The notes under the pieces are model-generated. The model had not been told where the DNA came from, did not search any database, and worked only from the letters and a program-made list of their open reading frames with translations. The translations under genes were made by a program, and so were the position numbers. A stretch of DNA of 64,000 nt from NCBI GenBank assembly GCA_949295035.1, contig CASFJO010000055.1, positions 1-64,000 on the forward strand. Direction: 5' to 3'. Positions 43,086 through 51,881 of this stretch are shown here, piece by piece. Each line of letters starts with the position of its first letter. Positions within the stretch are counted from its first letter, which is position 1. Source of the DNA: an uncultured Gemmiger sp. (GTDB lineage: Bacteria; Bacillota; Clostridia; Oscillospirales; Ruminococcaceae).

Positions 43086-43121
43086 AAATCGGCATGGCCT
43101 TTCAAGGCCATGCCGATTTTG
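43086..43121 (+). terminator. Terminator after the GntR-membrane protein pair
   Basis: Stem AAAATCGGCATGGCC/GGCCATGCCGATTTT with a 6-base loop and TTTTGTTG. Between here and 43323 I see no gene. Confidence 0.85.
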
Positions 43122-43323
43122 TTGTCCACAGACGGAAAAACTCCTGTATCCGTCATTTTGTTCCCGAAGGAAGCAAAGGCGCTGCCGGTACGAAGCACGA
43201 TTGCCAGCACGGCCCATGACCAGCCGTTTTTTCGCCCCCGTTACACGCGAATCGTAGGCGTTCCAACTATGGTTTCGCCGTATGGATGTATCCCTGCCGC
43301 CGTTTTAGCGGAAGTTTTTGCAG

Positions 43324-43617
43324 TCATTCACCGGAAAAGGCCCTGAACTGGCTTACAATTTCACAAACGATCGCCTTTTGCTTTTCGGTCAACCCGGAAA
43401 TATCAAGGCTGTCACTTTGATCCATCCCCAATAAATAATCGGTAGAAGTATTGAACAGATGCGCGATCTTCAGCAAAATCGGATAGCTTGGCATCCGCAT
43501 GGACGTTTCATAGCTGGAAATCATACCTTTCGTGATTCCCAGGCGCTGTGCAAGCTGCTCCTGAGAGAGATCTGAACGCTTGCGCAATTCTTTCAGCCTG
43601 TCTCCGAAGTCAACCAT
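43324..43617 (-). CDS. XRE-family helix-turn-helix regulator
   Basis: 97-residue DNA-binding protein with a Cro/CI helix-turn-helix at about 8-60 (LSQEQLAQRLGITKGMISSYETSMRMPS) and a short C-terminal helix. Phage-repressor-like regulators next to polysaccharide loci in Firmicutes (SinR type) control matrix genes; that role here is inference. The ATG follows AAGGAGGTG. It is divergent from the exopolysaccharide operon, about 285 bp away. Confidence 0.88.
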   Translation of the reverse strand: MVDFGDRLKELRKRSDLSQEQLAQRLGITKGMISSYETSMRMPSYPILLKIAHLFNTSTDYLLGMDQSDSLDISGLTEKQKAIVCEIVSQFRAFSGE

Positions 43618-43695
43618 TCTATCACCTCCTTATCATCACCCTACTAGTATGACCGAAAGAAGTTTTCATTTGGGGTACATTTTGTTTAATAACTG

Positions 43696-43724
43696 TTGAT
43701 TTTTCCTTTATTCCGTGCTACTAT
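43696..43724 (+). promoter_or_regulatory. Promoter of the exopolysaccharide operon
   Basis: TTGATT at 43696, 17 bp, TACTAT at 43719. The first gene starts about 175 bases downstream, leaving a long leader. Confidence 0.6.
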
Positions 43725-43732
43725 CTTGTTGT

Positions 43733-43818
43733 GGAAAATGCCCAGCGGCATTTTCCGTACGTATTTCCTGCAATGAATTATTCTTTGCCGCCCGGCTTGT
43801 GTTATGCAGGGCGTTTTT
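43733..43818 (+). promoter_or_regulatory. Hairpin leader of the exopolysaccharide operon
   Basis: A perfect 10-bp hairpin GGAAAATGCC-cagc-GGCATTTTCC (43733-43756) begins at or next to the expected transcript start. Further on, CGCCC/GGGCG with a 15-base loop ends in TTTTT (43789-43818), a weak terminator. The pair resembles an antitermination leader, such as those read by NusG-like LoaP proteins, although no such gene is nearby. Confidence 0.4.
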
Positions 43819-43901
43819 GTATACCCATCATGTATTCATAAAGTGATCAAATCGTATTCAGAAAGTATATAAGCAGGTTTTTGAAAAAGGTGATTGTCCT
43901 T

Positions 43902-44648
43902 ATGCGTGTAACGTCCGCGATAATTGATTTTCACAGCCATATTCTCCCGCAGTTGGACGATGGCAGTAACAGTGTGGCTACCAGCCTGGAAATGATGCGG
44001 CGTGCCGCACAGGACGGCACCAACGTGATGGTGGCTACACCGCATTATTACGGTGCTCGTCAGCCGCTCGCAGAATTTCTTGAAAAACGGCACCATGCGT
44101 GGCAGCGCCTTTCCCCCCATCTGACGCCGGATCTTCCCCAGGTCCGCATAGGGGCGGAAGTGGCGTTTCACTCAGGCATAGAAGAACAGGAATGCTTGGA
44201 AAAGCTATGCATTCAGGGCACAGATCTTCTTCTGCTGGAGATGCCTTTCTCGGCCTGGACCAGCTATGAGTTGGATGTGTTGTCTGCTCTGGCACTGGAT
44301 CGCGGGCTGCGCATTATTCTGGCCCATTTTGAGCGTTTCTACGCCCTGCAGCACGATCCCGAGTTGCTGACCCGCATTTGGGAACTGCCAATCCTGCTGC
44401 AGATCAATGCCGGCGCGCTCCTCTCCTTCCGGCGCCGAGGGCTCTGTCTGCGCTGGTTGGCGCAAGGGCAGGCCCATCTGTTGGGCAGTGACTGCCACAA
44501 CCTGCGAGAGCGCGCTCCCAATCTGGGGCAGGCACGAAGGGGCATTTGCCGAAAGTTAGGCGAGCCGGTACTGCAGCGGATCGACCGGCTTGGCGCAGAA
44601 CTTCTGCGCCTTACAGGAAACGATCTTCTATGTGAGGTACATCCATGA
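43902..44648 (+). CDS. PHP-type protein-tyrosine phosphatase (CpsB/YwqE)
   Basis: Metal-dependent phosphatase that dephosphorylates the capsule tyrosine kinase and sets polymer output. The 248 residues keep the PHP metal ligands: DFHSHILP (His11 and His13), TPHYYG, GAEVAFHS, AHFERF and SDCHN. The ATG at 43902 is chosen because AAGGTGA lies eight bases upstream; a TTG seven codons earlier has no ribosome binding site. First gene of the locus; its end overlaps the next gene by four bases. Confidence 0.93.
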   Translation: MRVTSAIIDFHSHILPQLDDGSNSVATSLEMMRRAAQDGTNVMVATPHYYGARQPLAEFLEKRHHAWQRLSPHLTPDLPQVRIGAEVAFHSGIEEQECLEKLCIQGTDLLLLEMPFSAWTSYELDVLSALALDRGLRIILAHFERFYALQHDPELLTRIWELPILLQINAGALLSFRRRGLCLRWLAQGQAHLLGSDCHNLRERAPNLGQARRGICRKLGEPVLQRIDRLGAELLRLTGNDLLCEVHP

Positions 44649-45655
44649 ACCGCGCCGTTCGAGGGCAACTGCTGGCGGCGGCGCTTCTTGTTTTGACCAT
44701 GGCTGTGGGATGCATAGGAACCGACCCCGCCAGAACCAGCGACCCGGCCGGGAAAACCGTGGAGGAAATGCTAGGGACAGACTCTTCTTTGGAACCGATT
44801 TATTTTGACGGAAAGCCCTATGTCCTCTCTCCGGATGTATCCTCCTATCTGTTTATTGGGGTGGATAAACCCGGCGAAGTCCGGCAAGAAGAAGGGTTCA
44901 ATGTGGGCGGGCAGGCGGACGTACTGCTTCTGGCGGTTGTAGATGATGCCGCCAAAACCTATCACATTCTTCAGCTGAACCGGGATACCATGGCCCAGAT
45001 CCGCGTTCTGGCAATGGACGGCACTCCGGCCGGCAGCTTTACCGGCCAACTGGCTCTGTCTCATTTTTATGGGAGCGGCTTTGAGGACAGCTGCGAGAAC
45101 ACCGTATGGGCCGTTTCCCGCTATCTCTATAATACGGCCATTGACGGATACATCGCTCTTCAGATGGAGGCAATCCCGGTGCTCAACGACTGGGCGGAGG
45201 GTGTGACCGTCACTGTTCAGGACGATTTTTCCGCCGTTGATCCCAGTTTGAAACAGGGAGAAACCATTACCCTCAACGGTCAGCAGGCCTACAACTTTAT
45301 CCGTGCCCGTCAAAACGTAGAGGATCAGAGCAACCTGAATCGAATGGCCCGACATCGCCAATACCTGAACGGCCTGACCCGCCAGCTGCAGGCCAAGCTG
45401 TCTCAAAATGCCTCTTCTATGGCGGAGTTGTATCAAATGCTCACCCCCTATATGGTCACCGATATGGGAAGCGGGACCATTACCGAACTGGCGGAACGCT
45501 GCCGCAGCTATGCTGACGGCGGCACGCTGGCTATCCAGGGCGAGGCCGTTGCGGGAGAGGAATTCATGGAATTTTACACAGATGAGCAGGATCTGCGCAA
45601 AACCGTGATCCATCTGTTTTACACCGAATACAACCAGACCGAACAAGGAGAATGA
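44645..45655 (+). CDS. LytR-CpsA-Psr (LCP) family ligase
   Basis: Membrane-anchored phosphotransferase predicted to attach the finished glycopolymer to peptidoglycan. Hydrophobic N-terminal segment 8-23; a cysteine (GC at 22-23) makes a weak lipobox. The LCP core has SYLFIGVDK, ADVLLLAVVD and LNRDTMAQI with the conserved Arg-Asp, then RARQNVEDQSNLNRMARHRQYL. 336 residues, normal. ATGA overlap with the phosphatase gene. Confidence 0.92.
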   Translation: MNRAVRGQLLAAALLVLTMAVGCIGTDPARTSDPAGKTVEEMLGTDSSLEPIYFDGKPYVLSPDVSSYLFIGVDKPGEVRQEEGFNVGGQADVLLLAVVDDAAKTYHILQLNRDTMAQIRVLAMDGTPAGSFTGQLALSHFYGSGFEDSCENTVWAVSRYLYNTAIDGYIALQMEAIPVLNDWAEGVTVTVQDDFSAVDPSLKQGETITLNGQQAYNFIRARQNVEDQSNLNRMARHRQYLNGLTRQLQAKLSQNASSMAELYQMLTPYMVTDMGSGTITELAERCRSYADGGTLAIQGEAVAGEEFMEFYTDEQDLRKTVIHLFYTEYNQTEQGE

Positions 45656-45661
45656 TTGCAA

Positions 45662-46438
45662 ATGGAACACCACACCCCTCCTCATCAGTGGAATGAGGAA
45701 ACGATCGACCTGTCTGAGATCTATTTTCTGTTCCGCCAGCGCATCAAATGGATCACGGCGGCGCTTGTGGCCGGTGCCATCATCGCCGCCCTCGTTACTT
45801 GCTTTTTTATCACTCCGCTGTATCAGGCGACCGCTTCCCTGTATGTAGTGTCGGCATCAAACGATTCGGTGGTGGATTTAAGCGACCTGCAGATCGGCGC
45901 TTCGCTAACAGCAGACTATGAGATCCTGCTGCTCAGCCGGCCAATGATGGAAAGCGTGATCCAAAATCTCGCTCTGGAAGATACGACAGCGCAAACGCTC
46001 CGCCGACAAATCACCATTTCCAACCCGGCCGACACTCGCATTTTGCAGATCACCGTGGAGGACAAAGACCCGGAGTTAGCGGCGCAGATCGCCAATGAGA
46101 TGGCTGAACTCGGCATTACATGGCTTCCTGCCGTTATGGACTCGTCCGCTCCCAATATCGCCGAGGACGCGGTGATCCCGAACAAGCCCAGCAGTCCCAG
46201 CCTGTTCAAAAACACCTTGATCGGAGCACTGGCGGCCCTGCTGCTGTATTCCGCTATTGTGTTGATACGTTATCTGATGAACGATACGATCCGTTCTTCC
46301 GATGAACTGGAGCGTTATTTTGGCCTGGTGCCCCTGGCTGTTGTTCCCGAATGCGGCCAGGAGGCGACAAGCCATACTGGCCGGTCGGGTATCCCGGGCC
46401 TCAACTCCGGCAAAGCACACCGAAAAAAAGGAGCCTGA
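45662..46438 (+). CDS. Polysaccharide chain-length / kinase activator protein (Wzz/CapA type)
   Basis: 258-residue inner-membrane protein of the polysaccharide co-polymerase class. Two transmembrane segments (about 34-54 and 185-207) flank an extracellular domain. The segment before the second helix contains PNKPSSPS, the usual proline-rich motif. It activates the cognate tyrosine kinase and influences polymer length. The ATG at 45662 follows AAGGAGAATGATTG. The separate kinase gene follows immediately, the Gram-positive arrangement. Confidence 0.9.
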   Translation: MEHHTPPHQWNEETIDLSEIYFLFRQRIKWITAALVAGAIIAALVTCFFITPLYQATASLYVVSASNDSVVDLSDLQIGASLTADYEILLLSRPMMESVIQNLALEDTTAQTLRRQITISNPADTRILQITVEDKDPELAAQIANEMAELGITWLPAVMDSSAPNIAEDAVIPNKPSSPSLFKNTLIGALAALLLYSAIVLIRYLMNDTIRSSDELERYFGLVPLAVVPECGQEATSHTGRSGIPGLNSGKAHRKKGA

Positions 46439-46442
46439 TCCG

Positions 46443-47165
46443 ATGAATACACTGACCTTGCGAAACATTGGCGCTCTGCCGTATGAGGCCGAAGAAGCCT
46501 TAAACCGGCTGCGCATCAATCTTAATTTCTGCGGTGACAACTTCAAAAAAATTGTTATTACCAGCAGCACGCCGGGTGAGGGAAAGAGCCACATCTCCGT
46601 AAATCTGTGGCGAATGCTGGCTTCCTCAGGAAAAAACGTTGTGCTGGTGGATTCGGATATCCGTAAGTCGATGATGCGCTCCCGCTGGCAGATCACAAGC
46701 ACCGAGCGGGATTACATGGGGCTCACGCACTATCTGGCCGGTAAAGTGCCGCTTGCGGACGTGATCTACGAGACCAACCTGCGCAACGCCTATATGGTAC
46801 CCACTTCCCACACCGTTTTTAATCCCACGCTGCTTTTGCAGAGCAAACGTTTCCCGCTGATGCTGGACGCTCTTGCCGAGAAATTCGATTATGTACTAGT
46901 GGACACACCGCCTTTGACCAACGTGGCCGACGGCGCCTTGATCGCCTCGCACTGCGACGGTGCCATCCTTGTGGTTCGGGGCGGAGTTACGCCGCGCACC
47001 CTGATCGCCGACTCCCTCAAAGAACTGGAACGTTCCGGCTGTGAACTGATGGGCGTGGTGTTGAACCGGGTCGAAGCGCGAAACAACCCTTACTACTACA
47101 AATACACCAAATACGGGTACTATTCCAAACAATACGGCGAGACGGACGGGGGCAAAAGCCGATGA
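46443..47165 (+). CDS. Capsular tyrosine-protein kinase (CpsD/CapB type)
   Basis: BY-kinase of 240 residues with Walker A TPGEGKS near 43-49, Walker A' VLVDSDIRKS and Walker B VLVDTPP. A C-terminal tyrosine cluster (NNPYYYKYTKYGYYSKQY) is autophosphorylated to cycle the export machinery. The ATG follows AAAAGGAGCC. The PHP phosphatase, activator and kinase form the complete control triad. Confidence 0.94.
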   Translation: MNTLTLRNIGALPYEAEEALNRLRINLNFCGDNFKKIVITSSTPGEGKSHISVNLWRMLASSGKNVVLVDSDIRKSMMRSRWQITSTERDYMGLTHYLAGKVPLADVIYETNLRNAYMVPTSHTVFNPTLLLQSKRFPLMLDALAEKFDYVLVDTPPLTNVADGALIASHCDGAILVVRGGVTPRTLIADSLKELERSGCELMGVVLNRVEARNNPYYYKYTKYGYYSKQYGETDGGKSR

Positions 47166-47935
47166 AGAAAAAAACAGCATGGACTCTCGCCGCAGCACTG
47201 GCAGCCATCGTAGCTGTGAGCAGCGCCTCATTTTTGGTTCAGGCAAATTCCCGGGCAAAGATTCCCGAGTCGGTTGTGCATCCCTTACCCACGCCTCCTG
47301 AAGCCACGGCCTCCCCTTCCCCGGAACCTGCGGGTTTGGAGATCGACTGGCAAGCGCTGTGGGACATCAACGAGGAGATTTACGCCTGGATCGACATCCC
47401 CGGCACCGACATGTCTTTTCCTGTTCTGCAGCGGCCGGAGGATGATTCGTTCTACCTGCGTCACAGCATAACCGGTGAATACTCCTCAGCCGGCTCCATT
47501 TATACCGAGGGTGCATACAACTCCATCACCTTCGAGGATCCGGTGACCGTTTTATACGGCCACAACATGCGGGACGAAAGCACGTTTTTCAGCACGCTGG
47601 AACAATATGTTTCCCAGTTGGATCTGGCCCGTGAGGACGCTGTGATCGACATCTATACACCAGACGCCAAGCGGACATATCGCATTTTTGCCGGTGTTCC
47701 GCACGACAATCTGCACATTCTGTACTACAACGATTTCACCGATAAACAAACCTACCATACATTTTTTGAGAATGTGGTTTCGCTGCGCGATCTGGAGGCC
47801 AATATTAACCCGGATTTGTGCCCTATGTACGGGGATCGGGTTATCATTCTGTCCACCTGCCTGATGAGCAACCGGCTGAACCGCTATCTGGTAATGGGGG
47901 TCCTTACCGGGGAACTCCCGCTGAAGCAGTCGTAA
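47162..47935 (+). CDS. Class B sortase
   Basis: Cysteine transpeptidase that cleaves a C-terminal sorting motif and attaches proteins to the cell wall. Signal anchor at 5-27, then a Pro-rich linker (40-56). Catalytic triad His134 (YGHNM), Cys233 (ILSTC) and Arg241 (NRLNRYLV). The class B shape shows in the WIDIPGTDMSFPVLQ opening of the domain. It overlaps the kinase stop by four bases, so it is translated with the polysaccharide genes. The next gene encodes its probable substrate. Confidence 0.92.
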   Translation: MKKKTAWTLAAALAAIVAVSSASFLVQANSRAKIPESVVHPLPTPPEATASPSPEPAGLEIDWQALWDINEEIYAWIDIPGTDMSFPVLQRPEDDSFYLRHSITGEYSSAGSIYTEGAYNSITFEDPVTVLYGHNMRDESTFFSTLEQYVSQLDLAREDAVIDIYTPDAKRTYRIFAGVPHDNLHILYYNDFTDKQTYHTFFENVVSLRDLEANINPDLCPMYGDRVIILSTCLMSNRLNRYLVMGVLTGELPLKQS

Positions 47936-48003
47936 AAGCAGCCGTGTGGCTCGTGGAGCGCGGATGCCTTTATGAAATATAGTAATGTTCGGAGGAATTC
48001 AAG

Positions 48004-48690
48004 ATGAAAAAGAAGCTTTTGGCAACCGTTGGCGCCCTGGCGCTGGCCGCTGCCATGGCGACCAGCACGTTTGCCGCAGGTTTTGTCGGCAGCGCTGTTG
48101 GTTCCAACAAACCGTCCGCCGGCGATGTGACCTCCTCGAAAGGCTATCTGGCCGAAGTCAAGGACGTAGCCGCCGACGTGGTCACGGAACTGCAGGGCTA
48201 CGGCTCTGCCGCGGACATGCTGCAGAAGAACAGCATTAACACCAGCACCCTGCCCGCGGCTGTTCAAAACGAGCTCAGCACTATGAGTTTTCTGACCGCG
48301 TTCGATCTCAATGCCGCCGGCTCCGACACCTTTACCTTCCGGATCAACGGAATCGTAAAAGGCCAGACCTATATCATGCTGCACAAACGCAGCAGCAGCG
48401 GTCTGTGGGAAGTAGTTGGTTCCGGTACGGCAGCTGAAGGCGGCACGATCAGTGGTACTTTTGACAGCTTTTCGCCGGTGGTCGTCGTAGTGGGCCAGGC
48501 GCCCTCCGCTCCTCCTGCCGGCGATACTTCCGGCAGTACTTCCGGCAGCACTTCCACTCCCAGCGCTACCACTCCGGCTGTTGTGTACGCTCCACAGACC
48601 GGCGTAAACTTCCTGGAATATGTGGCCGCGCTTGGCATTGCCGCCGGTTTGGCGGTTCTGGCCTTTGCCTACAAGAAGATCAAGGAGTAA
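48004..48690 (+). CDS. Cell-wall-anchored surface protein with APQTG sorting motif
   Basis: 228 residues. Signal peptide 1-24 (MKKKLLATVGALALAAAMAT, cleaved near TFA-AG), a central beta-rich domain of unknown type (about 60-165), a Ser/Thr-rich linker with repeated GSTSGST, then APQTG at about 196-200, a hydrophobic stretch and the basic tail KKIKE. The motif fits sortase recognition of the (S/P/N)PxTG or PQTG kind. ATG with GGAGGAATT upstream, 68 bp after the sortase gene. Function unknown; a surface adhesin or polymer-binding role is a guess. Confidence 0.85.
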   Translation: MKKKLLATVGALALAAAMATSTFAAGFVGSAVGSNKPSAGDVTSSKGYLAEVKDVAADVVTELQGYGSAADMLQKNSINTSTLPAAVQNELSTMSFLTAFDLNAAGSDTFTFRINGIVKGQTYIMLHKRSSSGLWEVVGSGTAAEGGTISGTFDSFSPVVVVVGQAPSAPPAGDTSGSTSGSTSTPSATTPAVVYAPQTGVNFLEYVAALGIAAGLAVLAFAYKKIKE

Positions 48691-48707
48691 CACTCTGTGG
48701 GCGTGAC

Positions 48708-48977
48708 CGGCCCCTGCGGGCCGGCTGCGCCTGACACAATTACCACGGGCCAATATGCCCTTTCCGCAAGGCGAATTTTGCGGAAAGGGCAATGGCGTGG
48801 TTGGCAGGCTTTGCGAGTTTCCGTCGCGTCTTGGCGGAAAAAGACAAAAGCGTTTATCCGATCGACAATAAATGTTTTTGCTTTTTTCCGGTAAATCCGT
48901 CGACCGGCTTCCCCGCAAAGGAGCCTGTTGCATTGGTCTGTAACAAAGTGGCGCAAACCTTCTTTTGGGGTTTTGCG
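48708..48977 (+). repeat. Hairpin-rich non-coding segment
   Basis: This 337-base gap (48691-49027) holds four inverted repeats: CCGGCCC/GGGCCGG near 48708; a perfect 13-bp stem GCCCTTTCCGCAA/TTGCGGAAAGGGC (48757-48790); a long imperfect stem with arms at about 48836-48858 and 48871-48893; and a terminator-like CGCAAACC/GGTTTTGCG (48952-48977) followed by TTCTCTTTA. A short frame with a ribosome binding site overlaps the last one. Confidence 0.6.
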
Positions 48978-49027
48978 TTCTCTTTATAGGATAGAAAAAA
49001 TCGGTTGCGAGAGAGGATGATCTATCA

Positions 49028-49774
49028 ATGGAGCGCATCACAGAAAGCGGTATTCTGGCGCTGCATGAACAAAACCGCGTGCGGCTTTGCAAACGTCAGG
49101 AACGTTACATTGCCTGCAGAAGGATCGCGGAGATTTTTTTGTCGCTATTCGCTCTGATCTTGTTTTTTCCACTTTTTTTGACCATATCGTTTCTACAAAA
49201 ACTCAGCAGTCCCCATGAGAGCATCTTTTTCCTGCAGGAGCGGATCGGCAAAAACGGCAAACCATTCAGGATCATTAAATTCCGCACCATGAAATCCACG
49301 GCGCCGGATAAGGTGGCCACTGGCGATCTGGAAAACCCTTCGCTCTATATTTCCCGGCTGGGGGCCTTTTTGCGCCGGACCTCTATTGACGAGCTTCCAC
49401 AACTTATCAATGTGTTCAAAGGCGATATGAGTCTGATCGGGCCCCGCCCGCTTATCGAGAGCGAAAAAGAGATCCAGTTTTTGCGCTGGTACTATGGGAT
49501 CTATGCTGTCCCGCCCGGTATCAGCGGCCTGGCTCAGGTCAATGGACGCGATTATGTGGACATCTATAATAAAGTCTACTTTGACCGGGAGTACACACGA
49601 CACATTGGCCTGCTTCTGGATATGAAGATACTGGCCCAGAGCGTTTTGGTCGTGCTGGGGCATCGCGGGATCCGCGAGGGGAGGATCGACCTGGAAGAAC
49701 GCGCCGTAAGCACCATGCGGATCCAGAAAATCGTTCACGAGTATCAGGAAGAGATTTTGAAATCCGCGATTTGA
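49028..49774 (+). CDS. Initiating sugar-phosphate transferase (PglC/WcaJ-type)
   Basis: Bacterial sugar transferase that links the first sugar phosphate to undecaprenyl phosphate. 248 residues: membrane re-entrant helix at about 32-55, then the catalytic core with FRIIKFRTMKS, the DELPQLINVFKGDMSLIGPRP block, and PGISGLAQVNGRD. It lacks the extra four-helix domain of the long WbaP type. The ATG has GAGAGGAT upstream. It defines the start of polymer assembly. Confidence 0.93.
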   Translation: MERITESGILALHEQNRVRLCKRQERYIACRRIAEIFLSLFALILFFPLFLTISFLQKLSSPHESIFFLQERIGKNGKPFRIIKFRTMKSTAPDKVATGDLENPSLYISRLGAFLRRTSIDELPQLINVFKGDMSLIGPRPLIESEKEIQFLRWYYGIYAVPPGISGLAQVNGRDYVDIYNKVYFDREYTRHIGLLLDMKILAQSVLVVLGHRGIREGRIDLEERAVSTMRIQKIVHEYQEEILKSAI

Positions 49775-49812
49775 CACCGCATATCTCATACGGAAGACCA
49801 GGTGATATACAA

Positions 49813-50934
49813 TTGGCCAACATCATGCTGGCTGGAAACAGCGAAATGGTGATTTTCCGATTCCGGAAAGAATTGATCGACGCACTGCGGGAAAAAGGTC
49901 ATCGTGTGTATGTGTCGTTTCCGCAAAGCGTTTTTGGCGACGGTCATACCGCCGCCAAAAACGCCGGATGCCACTATATCAACACACCGATAGCCAGCCA
50001 CGGTACTAACCCGTTTACCGATCTGCGGCTGTTGCGTTCCTATACGCAAATCCTGCGGGAAAACCGCATTGACATGCTCTTCACCTACACTATCAAGCCA
50101 AATATCTACGGTGGCATAGCCGCCTCCCGGTGCGGCGTCCCCTATGTTATGAATATATCCGGATTAGGCACCGCGGTAGAAAATCCCGGTATTCTTCAAT
50201 ACATCACCCTGCGCCTGTATCGTATAGCCGCGCGAAAAGCGCAAAAGATCTTTTTTCAGAACTCGGAAAATCGGGCCTTTTTCCAAAAGCATGGGATCGC
50301 AGCCGCCAGGCAAGGCCTGCTGCCCGGTTCCGGGGTAAATCTGTGCCAGTACCATCTTCTCCCCTATCCGAAGGGAGAGAAAATACATTTTTTGTTCATG
50401 GCACGCATTTTACGGGAAAAGGGTATCGACCAATACCTTGAAGCCGCGGCGATCATCCGCCAGACCCATCCCCAAACTGTGTTTCATGTTCTTGGTGTTT
50501 GCACAGACGAAACCTACCGCCGCACGCTGGCGCAGCTCACCGATCAGGGCGTGATCCAGTATCATGGCCCTCAAAACGATCTTTTGCCTTTTCAGGCAAT
50601 GAGCAGCTGCACGATCCATCCCACCTATTATCCTGAAGGGATGAGCAATGTGCTTCTGGAGAGCGCCGCCTGCGGGCGTCCGCTGATCACGACCGACCGC
50701 AGCGGCTGCCGTGAGATAGTAGAGGACGGCGTAAACGGATTGATCTGCCGGCCGCGGGATACTCAGGACCTGGTGGCTCAGATCGAAAAGTTTTTAGCTT
50801 TGCGATGGGATCAGCGCCGGGATATGGGACTTGCCGGCCGGGCCAGGGTCGAGCGGGAGTTTGACCGGCAGATCGTGGTTGACGCCTATTTGAGCGAACT
50901 TGCTGATATCGACCGACAGCCGGCCATGGTTTGA
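49813..50934 (+). CDS. Glycosyltransferase, family 4 (GT-B)
   Basis: 373-residue retaining glycosyltransferase, probably adding the second sugar. GT-B signals: FMARILREKGIDQYLEAA and the donor-binding HPTYYPEGMSNVLLESAACGRPLITT with the EX7E pattern. Related proteins are annotated as galactosyl- or N-acetylgalactosaminyl-transferases; the sugar is not determined here. I prefer the TTG at 49813 (MANIMLAGNSEM), since AGGTG lies eight bases upstream. The frame opens at 49771, overlapping the previous gene. Confidence 0.88.
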   Translation: MANIMLAGNSEMVIFRFRKELIDALREKGHRVYVSFPQSVFGDGHTAAKNAGCHYINTPIASHGTNPFTDLRLLRSYTQILRENRIDMLFTYTIKPNIYGGIAASRCGVPYVMNISGLGTAVENPGILQYITLRLYRIAARKAQKIFFQNSENRAFFQKHGIAAARQGLLPGSGVNLCQYHLLPYPKGEKIHFLFMARILREKGIDQYLEAAAIIRQTHPQTVFHVLGVCTDETYRRTLAQLTDQGVIQYHGPQNDLLPFQAMSSCTIHPTYYPEGMSNVLLESAACGRPLITTDRSGCREIVEDGVNGLICRPRDTQDLVAQIEKFLALRWDQRRDMGLAGRARVEREFDRQIVVDAYLSELADIDRQPAMV

Positions 50935-50941
50935 GGAGGAA

Positions 50942-51868
50942 ATGCGCGTGCAGTACAAACGCCTTATTCAAAATCGTGCGGTACGAGTCAAAATAATGCG
51001 GCTTTTGAGTTTTATCCCGGATGGCTGGATGATACGTGTTCAATATCGAATCAAAACAGGCCGATGGCCAAATCTGCGTGAACCTCACCGTTATACGGAA
51101 AAGCTGCAGTGGTACAAACTCAACTACCGCGATCCGTTGATGGCACAGTGCGCGGACAAGTACGCGGTGCGCGACTATGTGAAGCAGGCAGGCCTTGCCC
51201 ATATTCTGAACCCCATTTATGGGATATACGAACGTCCTGAACAGGTGGATTGGGATACACTTCCACAACAGTTTGTCGCCAAAGACACCTTGGGCGGCGG
51301 CGGAAACGACATTTTGATCTGCCGCGACAAAAGCGCCCTTGACAAAAACAGGTTCTACTCGACTCTTGCCCGCTGGGTGGAGCCCGTCCAGGGAAAGCAT
51401 CCCGGCCGTGAGTGGGTGTACGATAATGCCCGGCACAGGATCTTGATCGAAGCATATATCCCGTCTGATCCCGAAAAAGGCGGCCTTATCGACTATAAGT
51501 TTTTCTGCTTTGCAGGAAAAGCGGAATATCTGTATGTCATTGCGGATCGATCCGTTGGCTCGGACGCCAAACTGGGAATCTTCACCAAATCTTTTGAGCG
51601 ATTGCCTTATGAACGTATGGATGAGAAGCCGTTGAACAGAAACATCCCGCGCCCGAAAAATTATTCCGACATGCTTGCGTACGCCCAACGCCTTGCTGCA
51701 CCCTTTCCCCATGCGCGGATCGACCTGTATGACCAGGACGAGATAATACGGTTTGGCGAGATCACATTCTTTGACGGCAGCGGATATATGACGTTTTTTC
51801 CGGATCAGTTTGATAACGAACTGGGCGAAAAGTTTTTGCTTTACGCAAAAAACGCACCTGCCATATAG
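50942..51868 (+). CDS. TupA-like ATP-grasp protein
   Basis: 308-residue protein similar to the TupA-like ATP-grasp family found in polysaccharide loci. Seen: EKLQWYKLNYRDPLMAQCADKYAVRDYV near the N-terminus, FVAKDTLGGGGND as the nucleotide-binding loop, DYKFFCFAGKAEYLYV, and FGEITFFDGSGYM at the C-terminus. TupA acts in teichuronopeptide formation in alkaliphilic Bacillus, so an amino-acid ligase role on a uronic-acid polymer is a reasonable inference. ATG 50942 or GTG 50948; GGAGG is better spaced for the GTG. Confidence 0.85.
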   Translation: MRVQYKRLIQNRAVRVKIMRLLSFIPDGWMIRVQYRIKTGRWPNLREPHRYTEKLQWYKLNYRDPLMAQCADKYAVRDYVKQAGLAHILNPIYGIYERPEQVDWDTLPQQFVAKDTLGGGGNDILICRDKSALDKNRFYSTLARWVEPVQGKHPGREWVYDNARHRILIEAYIPSDPEKGGLIDYKFFCFAGKAEYLYVIADRSVGSDAKLGIFTKSFERLPYERMDEKPLNRNIPRPKNYSDMLAYAQRLAAPFPHARIDLYDQDEIIRFGEITFFDGSGYMTFFPDQFDNELGEKFLLYAKNAPAI

Positions 51869-51881
51869 GGAGAACTCTTAG

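Noticed and set aside
43733..43756. Transcription terminator for the gene at 43324
   Set aside because: That gene runs the other way and ends at 43324, so the hairpin lies upstream of it, not downstream.
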